From: Aminipila butyrica
GTDB lineage: Bacteria > Bacillota > Clostridia > Peptostreptococcales > Anaerovoracaceae
NCBI RefSeq assembly: GCF_010669305.1
Contig: NZ_CP048649.1
Coordinates: 1,302,001 to 1,366,000, forward strand
Direction of reading: 5' to 3'
DNA length: 64,000 bases
Shown here piece by piece: positions 15,488 through 24,980 of this stretch. Every line of letters starts with the position of its first letter. Positions within the stretch are counted from its first letter, which is position 1. The position numbers were made by a program, and so were the translations under genes. A model generated the notes under the pieces. The model saw only the letters and a list, made by a program, of their open reading frames with translations, was not told the DNA's origin and searched no databases.

Positions 15488-17002
15488 ATGGAAAATTTAA
15501 ATTTTAAAGAGCTACAGTTGTCGGATTCCATGCGAAAGGCATTGGACTTTATGGGGTTTGAAGAGGCAACTCCGATACAGTCTAAGGCTATTCCTGTGGC
15601 GATGGCAGGTCATGACGTCATCGGTCAAGCGCAGACTGGTACGGGAAAGACTTGTGCCTTTGGTATCCCAGCAGTAGAGCAGATTGACACCAAGCATCAG
15701 GGCGTTCAGGTGCTGGTTCTGTGCCCGACTAGGGAACTGGCCATTCAGGTGTCTGAGGAGTTCAGAAGCCTCTGCAAGTACAAGAAAGGCATTAAGTCCC
15801 TGGCTATCTACGGCGGACAGTCTATCGATCGGCAGATTATTGCGTTAAAGGGCAAGCCTCAGATTATCATCGGTACGCCGGGACGGATTATGGATCACAT
15901 GAGACGGCGGACTCTCAAATTCCAAAATTTGAAGATGGTTGTTCTGGACGAAGCAGACGAAATGTTGAATATGGGATTCCGAGAAGATATTGACACCATC
16001 TTTTCAGAACTGCCGGAAGAGCGGCAGACCATGCTGTTTTCAGCGACCATGCCAAAGGGAATCCTGGAGATTTCCAACTTGTATATGAAAGATCCGCAAC
16101 ACGTGGTAACCCTCCAGAAGGAAGTTACCATCGATACCATCGATCAGTATTACATTGAAGTACGAGAAGGCTCAAAGTTGGAATTGCTGTGCCGTCTCAT
16201 CGATGCCAAGAACTTAAAACTGGGCATCATCTTCTGCAACACCAAGTGGAAAGTGGATGAACTGTGTACTTCTCTGCAGGCTAGAGGCTATTCTGCCGAA
16301 GCACTTCATGGAGACATGAAGCAGCGAGAGCGCGACCGGGTTATGAACAAGTTCAGAAAGGGCCAGGTAGAGCTGCTGATCGCTACAGATGTAGCGGCGA
16401 GAGGTATTGACGTCAATAACGTGGAAGCTGTATTCAACTACGACATTCCAAACGATTCCGAATATTATGTGCACCGAATCGGCCGAACTGGCAGAGCGGG
16501 AAAGAAGGGTGTATCCTATTCTTTCGTCTTCGGCAGAGACATTTATCGGTTGAAGGACATCGAGCGTTATACCAAGTCTAGAATTATCCAGACTAAACCG
16601 CCGACGATTTCCAGCATCGAAACCATGAAATTGCAGGCTGCTACCGAGGAAGTTATGGCAACCCTTCAGGCAGGGGGCTTCTCCAAGTATACGGAGGCCA
16701 TCGAGCAGATTTTGCAGGAAAGAGATGACATCACGACGTTAGATATTGCGGCTGCTCTGTTCAAGATGAAGTTTAGTGACTTGGATAGTCGTAATTATGA
16801 GGAGTCCGAGCTGGACAACGACTTCACCATGAACAAGCGGGATCGGTTTAATAATCTGATTAAGAACAAGGGTGGAGACGGCAGGCAGAAAAACAGAAGT
16901 GGATATCGGCCGGACAAGAATCGAAACCGAGACCGGAAGCGGGATGACCGCAGGGGCAAGGACGGCGGCCGAGAAGGAAGCCGAGGCCGGAGCTCCCGGT
17001 AA
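15488..17002 (+). CDS. DEAD-box ATP-dependent RNA helicase
   Basis: CshA/DeaD-type RNA helicase of 504 residues, used in ribosome assembly and mRNA turnover, especially in the cold. The motifs appear in order: Q-motif region (FEEATPIQSKAIP), Walker A AQTGTGKT, TPGR, DEAD, SAT, RGID and HRIGRTGRAG. The last 50 or so residues form a highly basic Arg/Lys/Gly tail (RDRKRDDRRGKDGGREGSRG), an RNA-binding extension common in Firmicute members. The next gene starts 24 bases later, so they may share a transcript with the polysaccharide genes, although the functions are unrelated. Confidence 0.96.
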   Translation: MENLNFKELQLSDSMRKALDFMGFEEATPIQSKAIPVAMAGHDVIGQAQTGTGKTCAFGIPAVEQIDTKHQGVQVLVLCPTRELAIQVSEEFRSLCKYKKGIKSLAIYGGQSIDRQIIALKGKPQIIIGTPGRIMDHMRRRTLKFQNLKMVVLDEADEMLNMGFREDIDTIFSELPEERQTMLFSATMPKGILEISNLYMKDPQHVVTLQKEVTIDTIDQYYIEVREGSKLELLCRLIDAKNLKLGIIFCNTKWKVDELCTSLQARGYSAEALHGDMKQRERDRVMNKFRKGQVELLIATDVAARGIDVNNVEAVFNYDIPNDSEYYVHRIGRTGRAGKKGVSYSFVFGRDIYRLKDIERYTKSRIIQTKPPTISSIETMKLQAATEEVMATLQAGGFSKYTEAIEQILQERDDITTLDIAAALFKMKFSDLDSRNYEESELDNDFTMNKRDRFNNLIKNKGGDGRQKNRSGYRPDKNRNRDRKRDDRRGKDGGREGSRGRSSR

Positions 17003-17026
17003 TAAAAAATAGATACAGGAATTATT

Positions 17027-18154
17027 ATGAGTAAAGAAAAAGGTCAGAACCTTGTAGTGATTCCCTCTCTTGAGCCGGACGACAGGCTTTTGCAGTACGT
17101 GCAGGAGCTGAATTCCTATGGCTTGACAGATATCATCCTTGTGGATGACGGCTCCGGAGAGGAATACCAATGGATCTTTAAAAAATTGGAAGAATCTTGT
17201 ATAGTCCTGCACCATGAAAAAAATCAGGGAAAGGGCTGTGCGCTTAAAACAGGATTTCAATATATAAAAGACAATTTTCACCACGTTACCTGTGTGGTCA
17301 CGGCGGACTCCGACGGTCAGCATGCTGCGGAAGATGTCTACCAGCTGGTAAAAGAGGCGGGAAAATACCCGGACTCCCTCACTTTGGGAGTCCGGGATTT
17401 TGCTATTTTAGGGCTACCTACCAAATCTTGGGTAGGTAACCGCTTTTCCTCCTTCCTGTTTGAAGCCTTGTATGGCCAAAGACTGTGTGATACGCAGACC
17501 GGCTTGCGAGCCTTTTGTCCGCAGCTGCTGGATTTCATGCTGCAAGTGAAGGGGGCTCGATTTGAATATGAGATACAGATGCTGATTTCCTGTGTCCGCT
17601 CGGGGGTTCCGTTGATCACCAAGCCTATACAGGTAATCTATGAAGATAACAACGCGGGCACACACTTTAAGCCGGTTGGGGATAGTCTGCGGGTGGTAGG
17701 GACATTACTGTCCAGTTTTATGCTATTTCTGCTGTCCTCTATCTCTAGTGCGGCCGTAGATTTGGGTATTGCGTGGTTTTTAATGGATTTGCTGCGCCCC
17801 CTTTTACAGCAGCAGCTGTTTTTGCGGATTTTTACTGCAACGATGGCGGCGCGAGTGATTTCAATTGGTGTAAATTATCTACTGAACCGGTATCTTGTGT
17901 TTCGGGAAGGTAAATCCAGCAATAGAAGTCTATGGCGGTATTTGATTCTGTGTGTTGTTGTTTTATCCCTATCGGCTACAGGTGTTTATGTTCTGAATAG
18001 AGGATTTTCAATAAATGAAAAAATCGGTAAAATCATTTGTGATGGAGTATTGTTTCTAGTAAGTTATCGCGTGCAACAAAGATGGGTATTTAAAAAAGGG
18101 GATGAGACTATTGATGAGCAAGGAAGTAAAAGCAGCGGCACAAGCAGCACATAA
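17027..18154 (+). CDS. Family 2 glycosyltransferase fused to a GtrA-like membrane domain
   Basis: Two-domain protein of 375 residues. The N-terminal roughly 225 residues are a dolichol-phosphate-mannose-synthase-like GT2 domain with the nucleotide-binding ILVDDGS motif and the TADSDGQH metal-binding motif. The C-terminal part (about 235-365) has four hydrophobic helices of the GtrA type, ending in RVQQRWVFKK. Such fusions probably make a polyprenyl-phosphate sugar and help present it across the membrane for exopolysaccharide or wall glycan assembly. The 3' end overlaps the next gene, pointing to co-transcription. A perfect 11-bp inverted repeat lies inside the coding region at 17368-17396. 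Confidence 0.9.
   Translation: MSKEKGQNLVVIPSLEPDDRLLQYVQELNSYGLTDIILVDDGSGEEYQWIFKKLEESCIVLHHEKNQGKGCALKTGFQYIKDNFHHVTCVVTADSDGQHAAEDVYQLVKEAGKYPDSLTLGVRDFAILGLPTKSWVGNRFSSFLFEALYGQRLCDTQTGLRAFCPQLLDFMLQVKGARFEYEIQMLISCVRSGVPLITKPIQVIYEDNNAGTHFKPVGDSLRVVGTLLSSFMLFLLSSISSAAVDLGIAWFLMDLLRPLLQQQLFLRIFTATMAARVISIGVNYLLNRYLVFREGKSSNRSLWRYLILCVVVLSLSATGVYVLNRGFSINEKIGKIICDGVLFLVSYRVQQRWVFKKGDETIDEQGSKSSGTSST
17368..17396. repeat. Intragenic perfect hairpin in the GT2-GtrA gene
   Basis: CCCGGACTCCC (17368-17378) and GGGAGTCCGGG (17386-17396) pair perfectly around a 7-base loop and are followed by a T-rich stretch. A GC-rich hairpin of this quality is unusual inside a gene and could act as an internal attenuator. 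Confidence 0.6.
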
Positions 18155-20477
18155 AGAAAGAAAACGAAATAGAATTTTTATTCTCACGATGATTCTTATG
18201 ACTATATACCTGGTATGGCGTACGTTTTTCACCTTGCCTTTTGAAGCAGGAACGTTAAACGTGATTGCTGGTCTTCTTTTGATTGTGGCTGAAACGGTAA
18301 CGGTACTGACCACTTTTGAACTGTTTATTCAGAAGATGAAGGTCGGAAGCAAACAATTGGAATGTCCAGACATTCCCCCTGAATATTACCCGGATATCGA
18401 CGTATTTATTGCCACTCATAATGAATCTGTGGACTTGCTGTACAAAACGGTCAACGCTTGTACCTTTATGGATTACCCCGATAAGAGCAAGGTTCACATT
18501 TTCCTTTGTGACGATGGAAACCGGCCGGAAGTGGCGGAACTAGCCAGACAGTTCAATGTGGGGTATCTGGGATTTTCCGGCAATAAACACGCTAAGTCCG
18601 GAAATCTGAACTATGCCATGAGCCAAACCACATCGCCTTTAATTGCCACGTTTGATGCAGATATGATCCCGCAGCATACCTTTCTCCTAAAGACCGTGCC
18701 TTACTTTTTCCTCTCTCAATTCATAAAGGAAGAAGGAAAGTGGCGGCTTCGGCGAGAGGATGACCCGGAAGAGAATCTGAATCTGGCCTTAGTGCAGACA
18801 CCTCAGAGTTTTTACAATCCGGATTTGTTTCAGTTTAACCTCCATGCAGAAGAGAACATCCCCAATGAACAGGATTTCTTTTCCCGAGAGATAAATATTC
18901 TGAGAAATGCCTCCAATGCGGTAGCTTATACGGGCAGTAACACGGTTCTTCTGCGAAAGGCCATGGAAGACATCCAAGGGTTCCCGCTTAACACCATTAC
19001 TGAGGACTTTGAAACCAGCATTCGCTTGCAGCAGGCAGGATATCTCACCTATGCCACCAACGAGGTTCAGGCAGCGGGGATGACGACTACCACCATTCAG
19101 AGTATGATTAAACAGCGAATTCGTTGGGCTAGAGGCATTTTACAAAGTCTGCAAAACACCAATGCCATCTTTTCAAAAAAGCTGCCGCTATCAGCTAGGA
19201 TTACATATTTAAGCAGCTTTTTATATTGGTGGTCCTTTTTTAATCGCTTGGTGTTCATTTTATCGCCGATTTTATTTGCCTTGTTAGACTTTCAAATTGT
19301 CAACACCGATTTTTGGAGCGTACTGATTTTCTGGCTGCCATCGTATTCTTGCTACAGTATATCGATGAGGTATCTGTCCAGCAATATCCGAAATCAACGA
19401 TGGAGTCAGATTATTGATACTATATTTATGCCTTATTTAATTTGGCCCACTTTGCTGGAGACTTTTCACATTCGTGAAACCAAGTTTAAGGTTACCAATA
19501 AAGATAAAAATGCGAGCAATAAATGGTGGGATTCCTTGCGATATGCCTTGCCTCACCTGTTCTTGCTGGCGCTTTCTCTGGCGGCGATGATTCGCTTTGT
19601 CCATGGAAAGTACGGCTGGGCATTGTTTTTCAGCAGCATCATCATCTTCTGGCTGGCTTATAATATGGTCTCTCTCTTTTATGCTTTGTTTTTTATGCTG
19701 GGACGGCAGGCCTATCGAAATACAGAACGTATTCGGGCCAAAGAGGCGGTAACGATTCGGCATATAAATCGGAGCTATTCGGCTCAGACGGTAGATGTGT
19801 CGGAAACCGGCATTGCCTTTCAGGTGCCAGAGCCCATTTACTTGCCGGAGAAGACAATCCTTTCCTTGAGGGTGGAAACCCAAAAATATAAAGCAGATTT
19901 GGAAGCTACTATTGTCTATATGAGATCGGAAGGAACAGGTTGGCGGTATTCAGCCACTATCCAACCGGCTTCAGAGGAAGACAAGCGCCAGTATATGCAA
20001 ATTGTTTACGACCGTCATCATTCTCTGCCGGAACAGATGAATTTGTGGAACACGGCGTATGATGATATGGTCCGCAACGTAAAAAAGAGACTGGCGAGGT
20101 CTTTTTCGGATCAGCGAAAGACCCCGAGAATTCCTATTGAATATTGGGTGACTTTTGAAGACGGGTCTAGTTGTATTCTGCGAAGCTTTAATTACCGATT
20201 TTTTTCTGGTACCAATTTTCAAGGGAAGGGCCAAGCAGAGGAAGAGCTTACGTTTTATACCGAGAGTCATATTAAGGTGAGTTTGAAACGTACGGGAAAA
20301 AATACCGCCAATCAGGAAGAAGAGTTATTTACTGTGGAGAATTTGGCAGAACTGACGGAACAAGGTCTGGTGGACCAGCTTATGGATGACTTATTAAACA
20401 GCCATTCCAACCAGACTACGGGACAGGAGAACTGGCAGAGAGAATATCCATACAAAGGAGGAGCGCAAACGTGCTAG
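18114..20477 (+). CDS. Cellulose-synthase-like processive glycosyltransferase with PilZ domain
   Basis: Membrane-embedded GT2 enzyme of the BcsA type, 787 residues from the ATG at 18114 (an ATG at 18102 is also possible). Two N-terminal helices precede the catalytic domain with the FLCDDGN, FDADMIP and TED motifs and the processive-synthase signature QRIRW. Several more helices follow, and at about residues 555-640 there is a PilZ-like domain with RHINR and DVSETG, the RxxxR and DxSxxG elements that bind cyclic di-GMP. The last 120 residues are a second soluble region of unknown fold. Together with the flanking genes it probably makes and exports a linear exopolysaccharide under c-di-GMP control. 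The polymer is unknown; BcsB is absent. Confidence 0.9.
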   Translation: MSKEVKAAAQAAHKERKRNRIFILTMILMTIYLVWRTFFTLPFEAGTLNVIAGLLLIVAETVTVLTTFELFIQKMKVGSKQLECPDIPPEYYPDIDVFIATHNESVDLLYKTVNACTFMDYPDKSKVHIFLCDDGNRPEVAELARQFNVGYLGFSGNKHAKSGNLNYAMSQTTSPLIATFDADMIPQHTFLLKTVPYFFLSQFIKEEGKWRLRREDDPEENLNLALVQTPQSFYNPDLFQFNLHAEENIPNEQDFFSREINILRNASNAVAYTGSNTVLLRKAMEDIQGFPLNTITEDFETSIRLQQAGYLTYATNEVQAAGMTTTTIQSMIKQRIRWARGILQSLQNTNAIFSKKLPLSARITYLSSFLYWWSFFNRLVFILSPILFALLDFQIVNTDFWSVLIFWLPSYSCYSISMRYLSSNIRNQRWSQIIDTIFMPYLIWPTLLETFHIRETKFKVTNKDKNASNKWWDSLRYALPHLFLLALSLAAMIRFVHGKYGWALFFSSIIIFWLAYNMVSLFYALFFMLGRQAYRNTERIRAKEAVTIRHINRSYSAQTVDVSETGIAFQVPEPIYLPEKTILSLRVETQKYKADLEATIVYMRSEGTGWRYSATIQPASEEDKRQYMQIVYDRHHSLPEQMNLWNTAYDDMVRNVKKRLARSFSDQRKTPRIPIEYWVTFEDGSSCILRSFNYRFFSGTNFQGKGQAEEELTFYTESHIKVSLKRTGKNTANQEEELFTVENLAELTEQGLVDQLMDDLLNSHSNQTTGQENWQREYPYKGGAQTC

Positions 20478-22330
20478 TTATATGGGACTTATTGCTAGGC
20501 ATTTCACTCATATTATCTTTTTTCGGCTACATGATGCTGGCAAAAGAAAGCCTTGCTTTGAAGCAGGAGTTTATCCCTGTATTCGTCTTTTCTTCTGTGA
20601 GTTGCATGGTGTATTTCTTCGGTCTGGCGGGATTTCTTCTGCCAGGTGCGATTGTCATTTTAGCCTGTGGCCTGCTGATGTTTGGATTTATTCTCTTTCG
20701 GAAAATCCGAGCAGGGGAAAAGGTCCCTTTTTCCATTTCTCTGTTTAAACTGGCCTTTTTAATCGGCAGTGTGTTTTTCTTTCAGCTGCTGCTCCAATGC
20801 AAGCTAGTCCACTATGATAACTTTTCTCATTGGGCTATCGTTTTGAAGCAGATGTTGACCACCAATGCGTTTCCTACGGCAGCCTCTAATTTGATTGATT
20901 TTAAGAATTATCCGCTGGGTATTTCATCCTTCTTGTATTACGTCTGCCGTTTTGCAGGAACATCTCAGCCGATGATGCTGTTTTCTCAGGGACTGCTGAT
21001 TTTCTCCTGTTTTTACGCCATATTCGGTATTATTTCTGAGAAAAAGCGGTTTTTGCTCTACGCGTTTTTGGGACTAGGCTGCTCTACATTGTCTTTTTTT
21101 AATATCACCATCCGTATCAGCAACTTATTGGTGGACTTCCTGCTGCCTATTTTCACGCTGGCCATCTTCGCCGCCGCTTATCACTATCGGAGGGATATGA
21201 AGCGGGCTTGTCTGGTTATCCTGCCCTTGGGGGGACTGTTGTCTGTAACCAAGAGTACCGGTGTGATTTTTGCGGGAATCGGCCTGACTTTTTTGACCTA
21301 TCTATGGTTTGTCCACCGAAAGCCTGGCTGGTGGAAGGATGGTCTGCTTCTGCTGACAACCATGGCAGGGGCTTTTCTTCCTCGCTTAGGCTGGAGCTGG
21401 CGGATGACGACTTTTTTCCAGGGCATTGAAAATAAATTTAATGTATCGGCCTCGGAGTTGACGGGAAAGACCCCAGAACAGATGCAGGAAATTGTCGGAC
21501 TGTTTCTGAAGTCTATCGCAGATGTTTCGACCCGGACAACCATAGGGGTTCTGCTTTTTCATGTGGCAGCGATAGCAGCTTCCATTTTTGCGGTCTACGT
21601 GCTGAAAAAAAAGTGGAATTTGTGGAAAGCTTTAATCGCTTTGGATGTGGTATTGGTCTTGTATTATGCTGGAATTTTAGGTTTATACCTATACTCTATG
21701 CCTTTGGAGGAGGCGCTTGGATTGGCAGGCTTTGAGCGATATGCTTGCAGCATCGTGGTGCTCTTTGCCGGCGGGCTGGTGATGTGTGCCACGGTGGATA
21801 TAGAACGTTCTTTTCACTACCGGATTGGCCAGGTGCCTGACGATCAAGCCTTTAAGAGTGTGAGAAATAAGAGACGCTATCAGCAGGGGGTGTTGGTCTG
21901 CATGGCCATAGCGGTGACCCTGCTCATGTCAGAATATAACGGCGTCCTGTATATCGCCCGCTCTTACGATACTTCTTTGCCTTGCAAGGTCCGGGCGGTT
22001 ACTGGCGACCGATGGTATCAAGACGGTAAAGAGGACCAGCACCGATATTTAATCTATGGGTCCGATCAGGATCAGCAAGTGACCAACTTTTACATGCAGT
22101 ATGTGGCTCGCTACTTCCTCTATGCTGCCCAGGTAGATGGCATATGCCTTTTCTATGAAGACAATATGGATAACTTATTGTCAGGTTATGACTATTTGGT
22201 GGTGGTGGAACGAGATTCCGACGAGACCAGGCTGTTGAAAAAGCATTACGGTGTCACCGGAGAAGAAGGTATTTATCAGGTTCTTAAATCTGGAAACAAA
22301 GTCCAACTGGTTCTTCAGCCTAAGGAATAA
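20471..22330 (+). CDS. Large polytopic membrane protein, probable GT-C type glycosyltransferase or polymer export partner
   Basis: A 619-residue protein with about twelve hydrophobic helices and a soluble C-terminal domain of about 120 residues (from TGDRWYQDG on). The early extracellular loop contains HYDNFSHW, resembling the catalytic loop of GT-C polyprenyl-phosphate-sugar transferases. It starts with GTG behind AAAGGAGG and overlaps the synthase gene by seven bases, so it is translationally coupled to it. I do not recognise a named family; the role in exopolysaccharide assembly is inferred from topology and neighbours. Confidence 0.8.
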   Translation: MLVIWDLLLGISLILSFFGYMMLAKESLALKQEFIPVFVFSSVSCMVYFFGLAGFLLPGAIVILACGLLMFGFILFRKIRAGEKVPFSISLFKLAFLIGSVFFFQLLLQCKLVHYDNFSHWAIVLKQMLTTNAFPTAASNLIDFKNYPLGISSFLYYVCRFAGTSQPMMLFSQGLLIFSCFYAIFGIISEKKRFLLYAFLGLGCSTLSFFNITIRISNLLVDFLLPIFTLAIFAAAYHYRRDMKRACLVILPLGGLLSVTKSTGVIFAGIGLTFLTYLWFVHRKPGWWKDGLLLLTTMAGAFLPRLGWSWRMTTFFQGIENKFNVSASELTGKTPEQMQEIVGLFLKSIADVSTRTTIGVLLFHVAAIAASIFAVYVLKKKWNLWKALIALDVVLVLYYAGILGLYLYSMPLEEALGLAGFERYACSIVVLFAGGLVMCATVDIERSFHYRIGQVPDDQAFKSVRNKRRYQQGVLVCMAIAVTLLMSEYNGVLYIARSYDTSLPCKVRAVTGDRWYQDGKEDQHRYLIYGSDQDQQVTNFYMQYVARYFLYAAQVDGICLFYEDNMDNLLSGYDYLVVVERDSDETRLLKKHYGVTGEEGIYQVLKSGNKVQLVLQPKE

Positions 22331-22370
22331 AGGGCTGACAAGAAACGGTAGATTGAGAATGATTATAATA

Positions 22371-22410
22371 AAAAATAAGGAAACCAGCAAATGGTTTCCT
22401 TATTTTTTTA
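22371..22410. terminator. Bidirectional terminator after the polysaccharide genes
   Basis: A 13-bp stem (AAATAAGGAAACC with GGTTTCCTTATTT) carries A-rich left and T-rich right flanks. It serves both the rightward operon and the leftward polymerase gene, whose last codons overlap it. Confidence 0.88.
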
Positions 22411-23634
22411 CTCTTCTTCTTCATTTTCTTCTATCCAATGAATGCCCAGATCATTTTTGAGAATTCCCCCATAGGTAATCGCCTGGCCGCCAAACTTGCT
22501 GCGGATGGTATCCATGGCTTTATCTAAGTCGCTGCTTTTCTGCCGATCCTGAACATTTCGGGCAAAGAGGCTTAGCTGCTCCGCCTCATCTTCATCCGTC
22601 AGATTGATGCCTGTCACGGTGAGCAGTCGAATGGGCTTACCCAGTTGCCAGGAGGCCTTTAGCAGGCTGTAAGCGGCGGTGTAGATTTCTTCTGTGATGT
22701 TGGTGGCGGATTCCAGCTGACGCTGGCGGGAAATGGTCTTAAAATAAGGGTCTTTGATATCCACTTTTACGCCCCCAGCTTTCATACCGTAAGCGCGCAG
22801 CCGGCTGGACACGGTGTCCGACAGGGCTTTCAGGGCGGTTTGTATGTCGGCGGCGCTCTCCAAGTTCCGGCGGAAGGTGGTGCCATTGCCGACCGATTTG
22901 ATTTTCTGCTTTTCGTAGGCGTAGGCGACGGGGCTTTCATCCAGGCCGTTGGCGTAATCGTAGAGGAGGCCCCCCTGTTTGCCTAGAAGGCCTTGGAGAA
23001 CGCTGAGATTGGCTGTGGCTAGATCGCCGATGGTGGCAATGCCAGACCGCCTCAGCTTGTCTGCTGTAGCAGTCCCGACGAAGAACATGTCGGATACGTC
23101 CATGGGCCACAGCAGCTCTTTGTAGTTATCCCGGCTGATGAGGGTGGTGGCATCGGGTTTTTTGTATTCGCTGCCCATTTTGGCAAATATCTTGTTGTAG
23201 GATACCCCGGCAGACAGCGTCAGGCCCAGCTCCTCTTTTACTGTTGTCCGAATCTGGTCGGCGATGGCTGTGCCGCTGCCGAAGAGCTGAAGGCTGCCGG
23301 TGACATCCAGCCAGGATTCATCAATGCTGAAAGGCTCTACCATGTCGGTGAAGCGGTCGTAAATTTGGTTAATCAGCTGAGAATACTTTTTATATTTGTC
23401 GTGGTGAGGTCGTACCAGTTGCAGCTGCGGACATTTCTTTTTGGCAGACCAGATGGTTTCTGCGGTAACCACCCCACAGCGTTTGGCCAGCTCGTTTTTG
23501 GCGAGGATGATGCCGTGCCGGTTGTCCGGGCTGCCGCTGACAGCCATGGGCACGTTTTTTAAGTCGGGCCGTTCTAACAATTCCACCGACGCATAAAAGC
23601 CATTCATATCGCAATGTATAATCGTTCTGTCCAT
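22408..23634 (-). CDS. dinB: DNA polymerase IV (Y-family)
   Basis: Translesion DNA polymerase of 408 residues. The catalytic acidic residues are visible in HCDMNGFYASVE at the N-terminus and in SIDESWLDVT near residue 105. A helix-hairpin-helix region and little-finger domain follow. Near the C-terminus AEQLSLFA holds QLSLF, a sliding-clamp-binding motif. The gene is divergent from a Usp-like gene. It would act on stalled replication forks; no clear LexA box was found upstream. Confidence 0.94.
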   Translation of the reverse strand: MDRTIIHCDMNGFYASVELLERPDLKNVPMAVSGSPDNRHGIILAKNELAKRCGVVTAETIWSAKKKCPQLQLVRPHHDKYKKYSQLINQIYDRFTDMVEPFSIDESWLDVTGSLQLFGSGTAIADQIRTTVKEELGLTLSAGVSYNKIFAKMGSEYKKPDATTLISRDNYKELLWPMDVSDMFFVGTATADKLRRSGIATIGDLATANLSVLQGLLGKQGGLLYDYANGLDESPVAYAYEKQKIKSVGNGTTFRRNLESAADIQTALKALSDTVSSRLRAYGMKAGGVKVDIKDPYFKTISRQRQLESATNITEEIYTAAYSLLKASWQLGKPIRLLTVTGINLTDEDEAEQLSLFARNVQDRQKSSDLDKAMDTIRSKFGGQAITYGGILKNDLGIHWIEENEEEE

Positions 23635-23684
23635 AGCTGCTCCCTTCCACCCCGTTTCCCCGGGCTTTCTTTCATCTTGTATTT

Positions 23685-23718
23685 TATACTAGAAAAGATG
23701 AAAATTCTAGTGTATAAT
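23685..23718 (+). promoter_or_regulatory. Promoter with overlapping dyad, dinB/usp spacer
   Basis: TATAAT at 23713-23718 lies 17 bases after TAGAAA (23690-23695). The arms TATACTAGAA (23685-23694) and TTCTAGTGTATA (23705-23716) form a dyad that covers both promoter elements, so a repressor could bind here. Confidence 0.5.
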
Positions 23719-23793
23719 TGATTAGTTAAACAGTCTGTCCAAGAGACAGGGGATGGTTTATTGCTATAACAGAAAGGTGAAAGGGGACTCTTT

Positions 23794-24171
23794 ATGAAGA
23801 ATGTTATGGTTTGCGTGACCCAACAGAGAACCTGCGAAAGGCTGATCAAGTATGGACATGGGTTTCTCGGAGGGGATGAAGGGGAGCTGTTCATCATACA
23901 TGTGGCCCATTATCAGTTCAAATTCCTGGGCAACCACCAGGAGGGAGAGGCTTTGGAATACCTCTATGAAAAGGCATTGGAATACGGTGCGAATTTAACG
24001 GTAGTCCGGTCCAATCACGTATTGGATACCTTGGTAGATCTGGTGGATAAAAACAGCATTTCTCATGTGATTTTAGGGGAATCGGGTGAGATGAAGGCAG
24101 AGGACAATCTGGTGGATTCTTTTAGAGAAGCCATTCGGGAAAAAGCAGAGTTAATCGTAGTACCAGCCTAG
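23794..24171 (+). CDS. Universal stress protein-like (Usp/KdpD-type) protein
   Basis: A 125-residue protein with the alpha/beta Usp fold: an N-terminal strand (KNVMVCVT), a central GANLTVVRS strand and a C-terminal LVDKNSISHVILGES segment followed by EKAELIVVPA. It resembles the Usp domain of KdpD more than typical UspA. The classical ATP-binding G-2x-G-9x-G(S/T) pattern is only partly visible. It precedes a DUF308 membrane protein by 44 bases and may form an operon with it. Role in stress response is inferred from the family. Confidence 0.8.
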   Translation: MKNVMVCVTQQRTCERLIKYGHGFLGGDEGELFIIHVAHYQFKFLGNHQEGEALEYLYEKALEYGANLTVVRSNHVLDTLVDLVDKNSISHVILGESGEMKAEDNLVDSFREAIREKAELIVVPA

Positions 24172-24215
24172 GGAGCTGCTGCGGTTTTGATATAGGGAAC
24201 GGAGGAAATGACCTA

Positions 24216-24791
24216 GTGAGAATTTTAACAATTATTTCTGGAATCATGATGGTGTTAACAGGATTATGGTCCATCGCCAACCAGGGGGTGGCTTTTGCAG
24301 CGGTGGCTTTCGTGCTGGGAACAGCCATGGTGCTGAACGGGCTGGTGGTGACCGCAGCCTTTGTGAAGATGAAGAAGCGGGCTGTGGGCCTGGGCTGGGT
24401 CTTGTCTGATGCCCTGGTGGGCATTATTCTGGGGTCCATCGTTCTGGCAGGCCAGTTAGCAACGGACCTGATGATTCTCATGTTTTTTGGCATGTGGATG
24501 ATATTTTGCGGTTGCAGCCGTTTAGTAGGGGGCTGGACCTTGAAGAAACAAGAGGACAAGTCCTGGGAATGGACTTTGGGCCTGGGGTTCCTGGCCACAG
24601 TAGCGGGTATTTATTCTTTTTTGAACGCGGACATGGCGGGACTTACTTTAGGTATTCTTATCGGTATCTTCTTTTTGATTCAGGGGGCCAATGTATTGAC
24701 CTTCGGTATTTCTATGCCCCATGTGAGAAGACGGCGATTTTATCTTCGCCATAAAATAGAAGATAGTAAAGGCGCAAAGGATGTAGATTGA
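24216..24791 (+). CDS. HdeD/DUF308 family membrane protein
   Basis: A 191-residue protein with six hydrophobic helices arranged as paired short repeats, typical of the HdeD/DUF308 family (in enterobacteria linked to acid resistance). It starts with GTG behind GGAGGAAATGA. The C-terminal tail is basic (RRRRFYLRHK). It is followed by a terminator. The molecular function of the family is poorly known. Confidence 0.85.
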   Translation: MRILTIISGIMMVLTGLWSIANQGVAFAAVAFVLGTAMVLNGLVVTAAFVKMKKRAVGLGWVLSDALVGIILGSIVLAGQLATDLMILMFFGMWMIFCGCSRLVGGWTLKKQEDKSWEWTLGLGFLATVAGIYSFLNADMAGLTLGILIGIFFLIQGANVLTFGISMPHVRRRRFYLRHKIEDSKGAKDVD

Positions 24792-24798
24792 GACGGCA

Positions 24799-24832
24799 TA
24801 AAACTCTAGGTGTAAAAACCTGGAGTTTTTTT
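24799..24832 (+). terminator. Terminator after the DUF308 gene
   Basis: AAAACTCTAGGT and ACCTGGAGTTTT form a stem with one G-T pair and a short loop, followed by a run of T. Confidence 0.88.
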
Positions 24833-24980
24833 GAAGGGTTTAGCTGGCTGAATTTGAAGGAATAGATGGAAAATTGTTTTTATTTGTGGTAAAATGAAAA
24901 AAGTTATGATGTGAAAAAAAGATGGCATCTGTGATAACAAAGAACGTTATGTAAGGATAAAGCAAATAAGGGGTACATAT

